Shown here: positions 1 to 7,047 of the stretch, piece by piece
Layout of the letters: every line of letters starts with the position of its first letter
Position numbering within the stretch: position 1 is the stretch's first letter
NCBI GenBank assembly: GCA_017959135.1
Contig: JAGDBH010000186.1
Location: 1-8,853, forward strand
Reading direction: 5' to 3'
Length of the DNA stretch: 8,853 bases
From: Succinivibrio sp.
GTDB taxonomy: Bacteria; Pseudomonadota; Gammaproteobacteria; Enterobacterales; Succinivibrionaceae
Translations under genes and position numbers: made by a program
The notes under the pieces: generated by a model
Databases searched by the model: none
Told to the model about the DNA's origin: nothing
Seen by the model: only the letters and a program-made list of their open reading frames with translations

Positions 1-1
1 A

Positions 2-655
2 TGTGCTGCACTTGCCAAGATGGTTCAGAAAGACGGAACTCTGTTATTAGATGATTCAAAGCCAGAACCTCGTATGAGAACCTTTGATGATGATAATTAT
101 TCAGAAAGAGGGCAGAGAAGAGGTCTACCATCAGCTGAGGCTGCTCCATTACGTGAGTATCCTGATATGGCAATGGTTCGCTTTAGAGTAGCTGTTGGTA
201 GAAAGGATGGCGTAAAACCTGGTCAGATTGTTGGCGCAATCGCTAATGAAGGTAACATCGAGTCTAAGTTCATCGGTGAAATCTCAATTTTCGATACCTT
301 TACTACTGTTGATCTTCCAGATGGAATGCCTAAGGATACAATGCATATTCTTGCTCAGGCTAGAGTTTGCGGTAGACCGTTAGATCTTCGTTTATATACT
401 GCTGAACCTCCTCGTTCTCGCGGTAACAGAGATAGAAACAGAAAGAATGATCGTTTTGGTGATGACAAGTTTGATCGTCAGGGCCGTCATTCAGGAAAGG
501 ATTTCAGAAAATTTGAAGGAGGCTCAAGAGGCTCTCGTTCTGATAGAAGAGAACGCTTAGATTTCGGTTCTGATAGAGGCCGTTTAAAGCGTGGCGATAA
601 AGGCTCTAAGTCAGGCTTCAGATCTTCATTCTCCGGTAGAAGAGAAGGATTCTAA
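2..655 (+). CDS. deaD: DEAD-box ATP-dependent RNA helicase DeaD/CsdA, C-terminal part (5' partial)
   Basis: The reading frame is open to the left edge, so the true start and both RecA-like helicase domains lie outside the window; about 217 residues remain. The first Met (base 20) is internal, because the frame already reads C-A-A-L-A-K before it, which fits the end of the DeaD helicase core. From about residue 55 there is a DbpA-type RNA-binding domain whose DGV...IVGAIANEG stretch and LPDGMP motif closely follow E. coli CsdA. After it comes a roughly 80-residue tail rich in Arg, Asp, Gly, Ser and Lys, with repeated RGSR/SDRR units, typical of the disordered RNA-binding end of this family. 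Known role: unwinding structured RNA during ribosome assembly, mRNA decay and cold adaptation. The family call is firm; deaD over a close paralogue rests on the RNA-binding domain. Confidence 0.93.
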   Translation, partial: CAALAKMVQKDGTLLLDDSKPEPRMRTFDDDNYSERGQRRGLPSAEAAPLREYPDMAMVRFRVAVGRKDGVKPGQIVGAIANEGNIESKFIGEISIFDTFTTVDLPDGMPKDTMHILAQARVCGRPLDLRLYTAEPPRSRGNRDRNRKNDRFGDDKFDRQGRHSGKDFRKFEGGSRGSRSDRRERLDFGSDRGRLKRGDKGSKSGFRSSFSGRREGF

Positions 656-665
656 AGCAATAAAT

Positions 666-686
666 AATCCCACGTAAAGTGGGATT
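666..686 (+). terminator. Hairpin just after deaD (weak or first-stage terminator)
   Basis: An 8-bp perfect stem (AATCCCAC at 666-673 with GTGGGATT at 679-686) closes a GTAAA loop 10 bases after the helicase stop codon. It has only a short, broken T stretch after it, so on its own it is a poor intrinsic terminator. It may protect the mRNA 3' end or act together with the stronger hairpin 15 bases downstream. Confidence 0.5.
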
Positions 687-700
687 TATGAATTCTTAAG

Positions 701-722
701 AAAAGGCCGTAAGGCCTTTTTT
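701..722. terminator. Bidirectional intrinsic terminator between convergent deaD and the RNA methyltransferase
   Basis: The stem AAAAGGCC (701-708) pairs with GGCCTTTT (713-720) around a GTAA tetraloop of the stable GNRA type. Six Ts (717-722) follow on the plus strand, so it ends deaD transcription. Read on the minus strand, the stem ends in TTTTC immediately after the methyltransferase stop codon at 724-726, so it probably also ends that operon. Confidence 0.87.
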
Positions 723-723
723 A

Positions 724-2187
724 TTAGCCGATTCTCTTTAACTTTGCCATATAGAAGCCGTCAAAACCAGATGATGGCATAACATGCTTATCTTCGACAA
801 GTTCAAATTTTCCATTATTGTTTTCAAGGAACTTCTCAATCTGTTTCTCATTTTCAGATGGAAGAATTGAACATGTTGAATAAACAACATATCCGCCAAT
901 TTTTGCCATTTTACTGTATCTTTCCAGGATATCTGCCTGAATATCTCTAAGCTCCTTCAGGTGCTCTCTACCATCTCTCCACTTTGAATCAGGCATTCTT
1001 CTGATTACACCTGTTCCAGAACAAGGAGCGTCGATAAGCACTTTGTCGGCTGATTCAACCATTCTCTTGATTACTTTTGTTGAATCGATAAGTCTTGGCT
1101 CGATATTAAAGGCACCAGCTCTTTTAGCTCTCTTTTTCAGATCTTCAAGCTTCCATGCCTCAGTATCCATAGCGATGATTACACCTTTACCTTCCATAGA
1201 AGCTGCTAACTGAAGAGTTTTTCCTCCTGAACCAGCGCAAGCATCGATAACTCTCTCACCGCTTTTGGCATCAACAAACTGGCCGATAAGCTGGGAGCCT
1301 GCATCCTGCTGTTCGAATAAACCTTCCTTGAAGGCTTTTGTTCTGAATAGTGCAGAATTAGATGTTACTTCTAATGCTAATGGAACGCCTCCGACTGATT
1401 TAGTAACAACACCTTCCTCAGATAGTCTATGAGCTAGCTCATCACGTGTACCTTTAATGGTGTTTGTTCTGATGAATCTGTGTGATTCTCCGCCTAAGGC
1501 TTTACGTTCTTCGTCCCATTTTGCTTTCAGTTCAGAGTATCCAAGTTCCTGAAGCCAGAGAGGACAGCCATCATTGTATAAAGGATCGTCTTTTGCTTCT
1601 GCAATGCGCTTTTTCAGACCTCTGCGATCAAATCCCTCTTCACCTTCAAGTTCTGGAAGCGGCCAGTCTTTGTAGGCACAGTATGCAAAGGTCAATCTGC
1701 CAACATGACGTTCAAAATCAGATGGTCGCTTTAAGTTAGAAACGAATGCAAACAGAGATAATCTTGAGAACATGAAGTTTATCTGTTTAATCAGGAATCC
1801 CTGCTCTACAGGATCAATTTTGACCTTGTTGAACCAGAATGCATATGCTCTGTCCAAAGAGTTGTGCATTACAAGAACATCCTCAAGAATTGAGGTTACA
1901 AGTCTTAGCTGAAACTCAGAAAATCCTTTTCTTTTTACGTGTTCTGTATGAGCCTGAGTGTCAGCCAGTCTGCTTTCTTCTCTGAATTTGAATTTATCTG
2001 AATTTCTTGGTTTGAAAGAAGTTCTCTTGTTATCGCTATTTCTTGAAAAATCTTTTTTGCCAGAGAATTTTCTATCTTTTTTAAATTCGGTCTGATTATC
2101 CTTTTGGTTATTTGAGTGTGCTACTGTTTTATTCTTATTTTTATAATTTGCAGATTGTTTTCTGCTATCTTTCTTTTCAAATGTCAT
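724..2187 (-). CDS. Nop2/Sun (RsmB/RsmF-like) SAM-dependent RNA cytosine-C5 methyltransferase
   Basis: The 487-residue protein transfers a methyl group from S-adenosylmethionine to C5 of a cytosine in RNA, probably rRNA. The C-terminal half is the catalytic Rossmann fold: FEQQDAGSQL at 291-300, SAM-binding motif I DACAGSGGKT at 315-324, motif IV DAPCSGTG at 386-393 (Cys389) and motif VI STCS with Cys439, the family's catalytic nucleophile. Residues 1 to about 85 are a low-complexity Lys/Asn/Arg/Ser-rich extension, probably disordered and RNA-binding. Residues 90-240 are largely helical, and I cannot show them to be the NusB domain of RsmB. The start is supported by GAGAGG five bases upstream, and the next Met is residue 107. 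It lies 13 bp after the DUF4357 gene and is probably co-transcribed with it. The family is certain; target site and orthology to rsmB or rsmF are not established. Confidence 0.9.
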   Translation of the reverse strand: MTFEKKDSRKQSANYKNKNKTVAHSNNQKDNQTEFKKDRKFSGKKDFSRNSDNKRTSFKPRNSDKFKFREESRLADTQAHTEHVKRKGFSEFQLRLVTSILEDVLVMHNSLDRAYAFWFNKVKIDPVEQGFLIKQINFMFSRLSLFAFVSNLKRPSDFERHVGRLTFAYCAYKDWPLPELEGEEGFDRRGLKKRIAEAKDDPLYNDGCPLWLQELGYSELKAKWDEERKALGGESHRFIRTNTIKGTRDELAHRLSEEGVVTKSVGGVPLALEVTSNSALFRTKAFKEGLFEQQDAGSQLIGQFVDAKSGERVIDACAGSGGKTLQLAASMEGKGVIIAMDTEAWKLEDLKKRAKRAGAFNIEPRLIDSTKVIKRMVESADKVLIDAPCSGTGVIRRMPDSKWRDGREHLKELRDIQADILERYSKMAKIGGYVVYSTCSILPSENEKQIEKFLENNNGKFELVEDKHVMPSSGFDGFYMAKLKRIG

Positions 2188-2192
2188 AATGA

Positions 2193-2198
2193 CCTCTC
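2193..2198 (-). promoter_or_regulatory. Ribosome binding site of the RNA methyltransferase gene
   Basis: GAGAGG reads on the minus strand five bases before the ATG at 2187, inside the 13-bp gap after the DUF4357 stop codon. It supports this start codon, and therefore real translation of the basic N-terminal extension. Confidence 0.75.
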
Positions 2199-2200
2199 AA

Positions 2201-2692
2201 TTATTTAGCACGCTTTGTTTTTTTTAGTCCGTAACCAGATTCCTTTAGCGTAAAACCTTCTCTGTTTATCCAAACATCAAGTCCGTGTCGTACATTGCCA
2301 GCTACTATAGCTGCTGCTGCGCTTGCACTTTGAAACTTAAGATCTTTTGCAAAAACAAAACAGTTATTTACAGGATCTAATTCTAATGTCCCGTCAGAAA
2401 GCAAATCTTCTCTAATATTGCTGATATTTTGTGGTACTGAATCGACTGGCTGAAGAACAGCCTGAGAACCTTTTAAAACTACAAAATGAGGTTTGCTTCG
2501 TGTCCCTTCGGGATAACCTTTAGCACTTATGTTTCTGATACTGAATGTATAAATCTCGTGAGCACCTAAAGGAGCGGTATTTTTTATAAGCTCACGTAAG
2601 GCAATCAGCTGGTTATATACGTTGATTGGCAAAATAGCGTGTGTTTTTTTGCCATGAAGATCTGTTATAAAACTTACTTCTTTTTCTGCCAT
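2201..2692 (-). CDS. DUF4357 domain protein with antitoxin-like N-terminal segment
   Basis: This 163-residue protein has no assigned function. Residues 5 to about 37 (FITDLHGKKTHAILPINVYN followed by a helical stretch) resemble the 'ITDxxGKKTxVVLPIxxYxxL' opening of Phd/RelB-like antitoxins. Residues 48-75 (IRNISAKGYPEG ... HFVVLKGSQA) and 100-150 (FVFAKDLKFQSASAAAAIVA, then a Trp and TLKES) match the pattern of DUF4357, a small domain often found behind GIY-YIG nucleases or in nucleic-acid-related proteins. The tail is Lys/Arg-rich (KKTKRAK). No signal peptide or membrane segment is visible. It is the first gene of an apparent two-gene operon with the RNA methyltransferase. No strong ribosome binding site precedes the ATG, and no clear -35/-10 pair was found, so the start is somewhat less certain. 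No toxin gene lies beside it. The DUF4357 call comes from motif memory. Confidence 0.78.
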   Translation of the reverse strand: MAEKEVSFITDLHGKKTHAILPINVYNQLIALRELIKNTAPLGAHEIYTFSIRNISAKGYPEGTRSKPHFVVLKGSQAVLQPVDSVPQNISNIREDLLSDGTLELDPVNNCFVFAKDLKFQSASAAAAIVAGNVRHGLDVWINREGFTLKESGYGLKKTKRAK

Positions 2693-2741
2693 AAATAGTT
2701 GCTGATTATTACTTCTTTATTTATGACAATTTTAACATAGA

Positions 2742-2767
2742 AAAGGGACCGCTTATGCAGTCCCTTT
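2742..2767 (-). terminator. Intrinsic terminator after alaA
   Basis: AAAGGGAC (2742-2749) and GTCCCTTT (2760-2767) form an 8-bp stem around a 10-base loop that can itself fold by a small GC/GC pairing. On the minus strand the stem runs out into TTTTC and then AT-rich sequence, 27 bases beyond the alaA stop codon. It separates alaA from the DUF4357-methyltransferase operon. Confidence 0.78.
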
Positions 2768-2793
2768 GTCTAATAATGTGATTTTCAAGACTG

Positions 2794-4005
2794 TTATTGT
2801 CTATATGTCTTTAAGAAATGTTCAAGTCTGTCACAGGCATCGTTAATAATATCGATTGATGGCAGGAATACCATTCTGAAATGGTTTGGTTCTGGCCAGT
2901 TAAAACCTGTTCCCTGAACAATAAGCATCTTTTCCTGACGTAACAGATCCATAGCGAACTTCTGATCGTCCTTGATGTTGAATTTCTTATCCAGCTTAGG
3001 GAACATGTACAATGCACCGTGAGGTTTTACAACAGTAATACCATCAATAGAGTTCAATCTCTCGTACATTGCTGCTCTCTGCTGATACAGACGTCCACCC
3101 GGAATAATAAGCTCATTGATACTCTGATATCCGCCAAGTGCGGTCTGAATTGCATGCTGAAGAGGAACGTTTGCACATAGTCTCATAGCCATCATGATCT
3201 TGATGCCGTCTAAGAAGCCTTTGTTTCTCTTTTCCGGACCTGTAATAAGAATCCATCCCATTCTGAATCCGCATGCACGGTAAACCTTTGAGAGTCCATT
3301 GAAGGTTACAATTGTAACGTCATCAGCAAGGGTACAGATACTTCTGTGGGCTACATCATCATATAGAATCTTGTCGTAGATTTCGTCTGCAAAAATAACC
3401 AGATCATTCTGTCTTGCAAACTCAACAATTTCCTGAAGAACAGGAGTAGGGTATACAGCGCCAGTTGGATTGTTTGGATTAATTAAAACAATTCCTACTG
3501 TTCTTGAGCTTAATTTCTTTTTCATATCCTCAAGATCTGGATACCAGTTGGACTGCTCGTCACACATGTAGTGAACTGCTTTTCCTCCAGCAAGATTGAT
3601 AGCAGCAGTCCATAGAGGGTAATCAGGAGCAGGAACTAAAACTTCATCTCCGTTATTTAACAGAGCATTCATTGTCATGGTGATAAGCTCTGATGCACCG
3701 TTTCCAATAAAAATATCGTCAGCATCAACGCTCTTTAAGCCTTTCTGCTGATAATACTGAGCAATTGCTTTACGGGCAGAGAAAATTCCGTTTGATTCAC
3801 AGTAGCCCTGAGAATTTGGAATATTTCTGATTACATCACGGACTACCTCTTCTGGCGCCTCAAAACCAAATGGCGCGGTGTTACCGATGTTTAATTTAAG
3901 GATTCTCTGTCCTTCTTCTTCCATTCTTAAAGCTTCTTGATGGATTTTTCCTCGGATGTCATAACAAACATTATCAAGTTTGTGGGATTTTTGTAGTAAT
4001 TTCAT
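2794..4005 (-). CDS. alaA: Alanine aminotransferase AlaA (glutamate-pyruvate transaminase)
   Basis: This cytosolic PLP enzyme of fold type I makes L-alanine from pyruvate with glutamate as amino donor. Its 403 residues match E. coli AlaA (405) closely along the whole length, beginning with the shared KLDNVCYDIRG stretch near residues 9-19. Visible PLP-site features are NPNNPTG at 176-182, D207 and Y210 in FADEIYDK, the Schiff-base lysine K240 in FNGLSK, R248 just after it, and the substrate-carboxylate arginine R377 in HFRMVF. GYCESNG and RLCANVP, diagnostic of the AlaA subgroup, are both present. The start agrees with the E. coli N-terminus, although only a weak GGTG lies upstream. It is flanked by its own terminator and an upstream gap, so it looks monocistronic. 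E. coli alaA is controlled by Lrp; no such site can be claimed here. Confidence 0.96.
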   Translation of the reverse strand: MKLLQKSHKLDNVCYDIRGKIHQEALRMEEEGQRILKLNIGNTAPFGFEAPEEVVRDVIRNIPNSQGYCESNGIFSARKAIAQYYQQKGLKSVDADDIFIGNGASELITMTMNALLNNGDEVLVPAPDYPLWTAAINLAGGKAVHYMCDEQSNWYPDLEDMKKKLSSRTVGIVLINPNNPTGAVYPTPVLQEIVEFARQNDLVIFADEIYDKILYDDVAHRSICTLADDVTIVTFNGLSKVYRACGFRMGWILITGPEKRNKGFLDGIKIMMAMRLCANVPLQHAIQTALGGYQSINELIIPGGRLYQQRAAMYERLNSIDGITVVKPHGALYMFPKLDKKFNIKDDQKFAMDLLRQEKMLIVQGTGFNWPEPNHFRMVFLPSIDIINDACDRLEHFLKTYRQ

Positions 4006-4049
4006 AATAAAATATACACCGTATTTATAATTGGTTTTGAGTAAACTTG

Positions 4050-4078
4050 ATTTTACATCATTAAGCCATATTAGTGAA
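4050..4078 (-). promoter_or_regulatory. Putative sigma-70 promoter of alaA
   Basis: On the minus strand, TTCACT (4073-4078) and TAAAAT (4050-4055) are 17 bases apart, each close to consensus (TTGACA/TATAAT). This gives an untranslated leader of about 37 bases. It is the best-spaced pair in the 114-bp gap, but AT-rich sequence offers many chance matches. Confidence 0.35.
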
Positions 4079-4094
4079 TATAAAGAGCACCTGG

Positions 4095-4112
4095 CTATAT
4101 TTATTAATATAG
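4095..4112. repeat. AT-rich perfect inverted repeat between dacB and alaA
   Basis: CTATATT (4095-4101) and AATATAG (4106-4112) are separated by TATT. It sits just after the dacB stop codon and upstream of the alaA promoter. It has no trailing T run, so it is a poor terminator; it could be an operator or a simple AT palindrome. Confidence 0.4.
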
Positions 4113-4119
4113 GTCAAAA

Positions 4120-5604
4120 TCAGAAATCTCTTCCCATAACCTTTTCATCATAAATCTGTTCTAGAACATAACGCTCATATCCTAAATGAGGTGATGCTAT
4201 CTTATGGTATTTAACCAGATCTCTGGTTTTCTGATCATATGAAAGTGAATTTGTGTAGAAAACAAATGGCACTCTGGTTCCTGATTTTGTTCTCATGAAT
4301 CCCATCAGGTTAGATACGTTCTGAAGAGAACCTGTTTTTGCAGCAACATTTTTTCCAAGTGGAGGATTCTTTGTAGAAGCTCTCCAGTGCAGAGTTCCTG
4401 ATTCATCTGCTACAGGAAGAAGCTTAATAAAACCGATCTTATCATCATTAAGATTGATGAACTCCAGAATCTCAAGCATCTTATGTGGAGTTACCAGATT
4501 ATGAGGAGACAGACCATTTCCATCAACAATGTATGTATTTCCCAGATTGATATTTGCATATTTCTGAAGAACAGCTCTAAGTGCTCTGGTTGTACGAGGA
4601 TATGTAGCTGGAAGCTTATAGAATTCTGCTCCTACTGTTTTGGCAATAGCATCTGCATACAGGTTATTAGAACGGTAAAGCATATATTTCACCAGTTCAG
4701 ACATTGGCTTAGATTCAATAGAGCCTACTGTTGTATAACCATCCTGAGGGGAACGTGCAATTTTAATAGAGTAAACACTGATACCCTTTTCTTTTAGTAG
4801 CTGATTTGTCCAGTCTACCGCCCACTGATCAGGGTCTGAAATTGATAAGGAAAGAGGCCAAGGCTGATTTTTTCCGATTACAGGAACACAGCCTGTAATA
4901 TGGTACTGATTCTTCATGTACAGGTTGGCTTCGAGCTCACAGTTTCCACCGTAGCTTGACTGTTTTACACCTATTGCATCTGACTGGATTGAGATTGGAC
5001 TTGCTGCATTAAGTTTAGCAGTTGCAACTTCACCAATTCCATTTGGCTGAAGCTGAGCAAATACACAGTTTCTGTTGATGATTGCTGTACTTGCTGGGGA
5101 TGTAAAGCAGATTGGAAGATCGTTCCATGACCAGCCTTCTCCCTTTGACATTCCTGCAAACTTGCTTACATCAATGATTACATCTCCGGCAATTTTTTTG
5201 ACTTTTGCAGATACAAGAGTATTGATAAGTGTTCTGTATGACTGTGTGGTGAAGCTTGGATCTCCATCGAATTTTATAAGAACATTTCCCTGTAGAACCC
5301 CGTTATTGTCTACCTTAATGTTGCCCTGAGAGCTTACCTGTCTTGAAGACACCTCAAGATTTGTTTTGAATTTATAGTCATGTCCAAGATACAGAATCGC
5401 TGCAAGACCGGTAATAACCTTTAAGGTTGATGCCGGATGCATGTATGTATCAATATTTTTTCCGTATATATTGTTGTCGTTTGGTCTTAAATAGGCGACA
5501 CCAATCTGCGATCCTGGGATTGGGGTTGGATTTGATTTAATAGCTAAAGATGAAGATGAATAAAGAAGTACTGAAGTTACTAGTAATTTTAAATATTTGT
5601 TCAT
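4120..5604 (-). CDS. dacB: D-alanyl-D-alanine carboxypeptidase/endopeptidase PBP4 (DacB)
   Basis: This periplasmic class C penicillin-binding protein removes terminal D-Ala from, and cleaves cross-links in, peptidoglycan. A signal peptide covers residues 1 to about 21 (Lys at position 3, hydrophobic core, cleavage near SSLA). All three serine-peptidase motifs are present: S59-T-L-K62 with nucleophile S59, S312-N-N314, and K423-T-G425. DGNGLS at 361-366 is also typical. The large insertion between the first two motifs, a hallmark of this class, spans roughly 75-290. Four cysteines (C166, C180, C222, C239) align with those of E. coli PBP4 and probably form two disulfides. At 494 residues it is slightly longer than the 477 of E. 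coli. The start gives a sensible signal peptide although no strong ribosome binding site precedes it. It is transcribed away from fabV, with a consensus -10 box upstream. Confidence 0.95.
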   Translation of the reverse strand: MNKYLKLLVTSVLLYSSSSLAIKSNPTPIPGSQIGVAYLRPNDNNIYGKNIDTYMHPASTLKVITGLAAILYLGHDYKFKTNLEVSSRQVSSQGNIKVDNNGVLQGNVLIKFDGDPSFTTQSYRTLINTLVSAKVKKIAGDVIIDVSKFAGMSKGEGWSWNDLPICFTSPASTAIINRNCVFAQLQPNGIGEVATAKLNAASPISIQSDAIGVKQSSYGGNCELEANLYMKNQYHITGCVPVIGKNQPWPLSLSISDPDQWAVDWTNQLLKEKGISVYSIKIARSPQDGYTTVGSIESKPMSELVKYMLYRSNNLYADAIAKTVGAEFYKLPATYPRTTRALRAVLQKYANINLGNTYIVDGNGLSPHNLVTPHKMLEILEFINLNDDKIGFIKLLPVADESGTLHWRASTKNPPLGKNVAAKTGSLQNVSNLMGFMRTKSGTRVPFVFYTNSLSYDQKTRDLVKYHKIASPHLGYERYVLEQIYDEKVMGRDF

Positions 5605-5647
5605 TTTTACGTGTCGGAATCTATGTAATCTAATGTTCTAGGCGAGA

Positions 5648-5653
5648 ATTATA
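5648..5653 (-). promoter_or_regulatory. -10 box of the putative dacB promoter
   Basis: On the minus strand this is TATAAT, identical to the sigma-70 consensus, about 44 bases before the dacB ATG. The region 16-18 bases further upstream (TCTTAA or overlapping hexamers) is a weak -35. Transcription would start near 5640. Confidence 0.5.
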
Positions 5654-5712
5654 CACCAATTATCTATATTTAAGAGGTGATTTAAACGGCTTATCCACGT
5701 GATTGTGACGCA

Positions 5713-5740
5713 TTAGCAGTCGTTATCTTTAAAATATGAT
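5713..5740 (+). promoter_or_regulatory. Putative fabV promoter
   Basis: TTAGCA (5713-5718) and TATGAT (5735-5740) are 16 bases apart, a fair sigma-70 pair, with an inferred start near 5747 and a leader of about 42 bases. A short inverted repeat, TTATC (5723-5727) with GATAA (5738-5742), overlaps the -10 box and could be an operator. Confidence 0.42.
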
Positions 5741-5772
5741 AAAATCACAGCAGTTTTTATAAATACGCTCAT

Positions 5773-5779
5773 AAAGGAG
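5773..5779 (+). promoter_or_regulatory. Ribosome binding site of fabV
   Basis: AAAGGAG lies nine bases before the ATG at 5789, a strong Shine-Dalgarno at good spacing. It fixes the start codon, which also matches the conserved MIIEPK beginning of the family. Confidence 0.85.
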
Positions 5780-5788
5780 ATATTTTTC

Positions 5789-6985
5789 ATGATTATCGAG
5801 CCAAAGGCACGTGGTTTCATATGTGTTACAACTCATCCAACAGGATGTGACTTAAATGTTAAAGAGCAGATTGAATTAGTAAAGAAAAAGGGCCCTGTTG
5901 CCAACGGTCCTAAGAAAGTTTTAGTAATTGGTGCTTCAACTGGTTATGGTTTAGCTTCACGTATCAGTGCAGCTTTTGGCTCTAACGCTGCTACCTTGGG
6001 CGTATTCTTTGAGAAGCCTGGTTCAGAGAAGAGACCTGGTTCTGCTGGCTGGTACAATACCTGTGCATTTACAAAGTATGCTAAAGAAGCTGGTTTATAC
6101 GCAAAGAATATCAATGCAGACGCATTCTCTGATGAATGCCGTAACAAGGCTATTGAGATCATCAAAGAGGATCTGGGTAAGATCGACCTTGTTGTTTATT
6201 CTCTTGCTGCTCCTGTACGTAAGATGCCTCAGACAGGTGAAGTTGTTCGTTCTTCATTAAAGCCAATTGGTCAGACCTATACTTCAACTGCAATTGATAC
6301 CAACAAGAATGAGATTATCACAGCATCACTTGAGCCTGCTACCGATGAAGAAATCGAGAATACCGTAAAGGTAATGGGTGGACAGGACTGGGAGCTATGG
6401 ATTGAAGCCCTGAAGAATGCAGGTGTTCTGGCTGAAGGCTGTAAGACTGTTGCATACAGCTATATCGGTACCGAGATTACCTGGCCAATCTACTGGCACG
6501 GTGCTTTAGGAAAGGCTAAGGAAGATCTTGATAGAGCTGCTAAGGCTAACTGTGAGAGATTAGCTTCTGTTGGCGGTGAGGCAAAGGTTGCTGTACTAAA
6601 GAGTGTTGTAACTCAGGCTTCATCTGCAATTCCTGTAATGCCTTTATACATTTCTCTATGCTTTAAGGTTATGAGAGAGCAGGGTATTTATGAGTCTGTA
6701 ATTGAGCATATTTACAGAATGTTCTCTGAAATTTACTCAAAGACTGTTGAGATTGATGATAAGAACCGTATCCGTATGGATTCATGGGAATTACGTGATT
6801 CTGTTCAGAACAAGTGCAAGGAATTATGGCCTAAGGTTACAACTGATAATCTATTTGAAATGTCTGATTATGCTGATTACAAGAAGCAGTTCTTACAGCT
6901 GTTCGGCTTTGAGGTAGATGGTGTTGATTACACCAAGGATGTAAATCCAGATGTTGCAATGGACAATCTTGAGAATATGCTTTAA
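5789..6985 (+). CDS. fabV: Enoyl-ACP reductase FabV (trans-2-enoyl-CoA/ACP reductase, NADH-dependent)
   Basis: FabV reduces the trans-2 double bond of enoyl-ACP (or enoyl-CoA), the last step of each round of fatty-acid elongation, in the cytosol. The 398 residues are the normal full length for the family. The cofactor-binding [11 protein letters not shown] lies at 48-58, followed by the family signature [17 protein letters not shown] near 74-90. The active site is the Tyr-X8-Lys pair Y235/K244 in [13 protein letters not shown]; this eight-residue spacing distinguishes FabV from FabI. The C-terminal part ([10 protein letters not shown] near 375) is also typical. It is a single-gene unit with its own promoter, a strong ribosome binding site and a strong terminator. 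FabV enzymes are known for low sensitivity to triclosan. Whether FabI is also encoded elsewhere cannot be seen. The related crotonyl-CoA reductase (Ter) role is an alternative. Confidence 0.96.
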   Translation: MIIEPKARGFICVTTHPTGCDLNVKEQIELVKKKGPVANGPKKVLVIGASTGYGLASRISAAFGSNAATLGVFFEKPGSEKRPGSAGWYNTCAFTKYAKEAGLYAKNINADAFSDECRNKAIEIIKEDLGKIDLVVYSLAAPVRKMPQTGEVVRSSLKPIGQTYTSTAIDTNKNEIITASLEPATDEEIENTVKVMGGQDWELWIEALKNAGVLAEGCKTVAYSYIGTEITWPIYWHGALGKAKEDLDRAAKANCERLASVGGEAKVAVLKSVVTQASSAIPVMPLYISLCFKVMREQGIYESVIEHIYRMFSEIYSKTVEIDDKNRIRMDSWELRDSVQNKCKELWPKVTTDNLFEMSDYADYKKQFLQLFGFEVDGVDYTKDVNPDVAMDNLENML

Positions 6986-7010
6986 TTTAAAGCTGTATTT
7001 TTAAGGAGAG

Positions 7011-7046
7011 ATGCCAACCTGAAAAAAAACAGGCTGGCATTTTTTT
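7011..7046 (+). terminator. Strong intrinsic terminator after fabV
   Basis: ATGCCAaCCTG (7011-7021) pairs with CAGGcTGGCAT (7030-7040): ten base pairs with one A-C mismatch, closing a loop of eight As, followed by six Ts (7041-7046). It lies 25 bases after the fabV stop. On the minus strand no T run follows the stem, so it should stop fabV transcripts far better than folD transcripts. Confidence 0.92.
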
Positions 7047-7047
7047 G

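Noticed and set aside
1482..1739. Plus-strand open frame of 85 codons inside the methyltransferase gene
   Set aside because: It is antisense to a strongly conserved coding region, has no ribosome binding site and resembles no protein family; it is a shadow frame. The same applies to the open frames at 4483-4797, 5075-5329, 5967-6260, 8004-8282 and 8361-8597.
2201..2692. A full toxin-antitoxin pair
   Set aside because: Only the N-terminal segment is antitoxin-like; the neighbour is a large RNA methyltransferase with complete catalytic motifs, not a toxin.
5691..5699. DnaA-box-like TTATCCACG
   Set aside because: Eight of nine bases match the consensus, but it is a single site without a cluster, an AT-rich unwinding element or dnaA/dnaN neighbours; there is no support for an origin.
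5703..5748. Possible CRP site from TGTGA and TCACA half-sites upstream of fabV
   Set aside because: The half-sites are about 36 bases apart instead of 6, so they do not form a CRP operator.
7003..7022. AAGGAGAG followed by ATG and a three-codon frame after fabV
   Set aside because: The ATG is the left arm of the terminator stem, the spacing to the Shine-Dalgarno-like sequence is too short, and the frame stops after Met-Pro-Thr.
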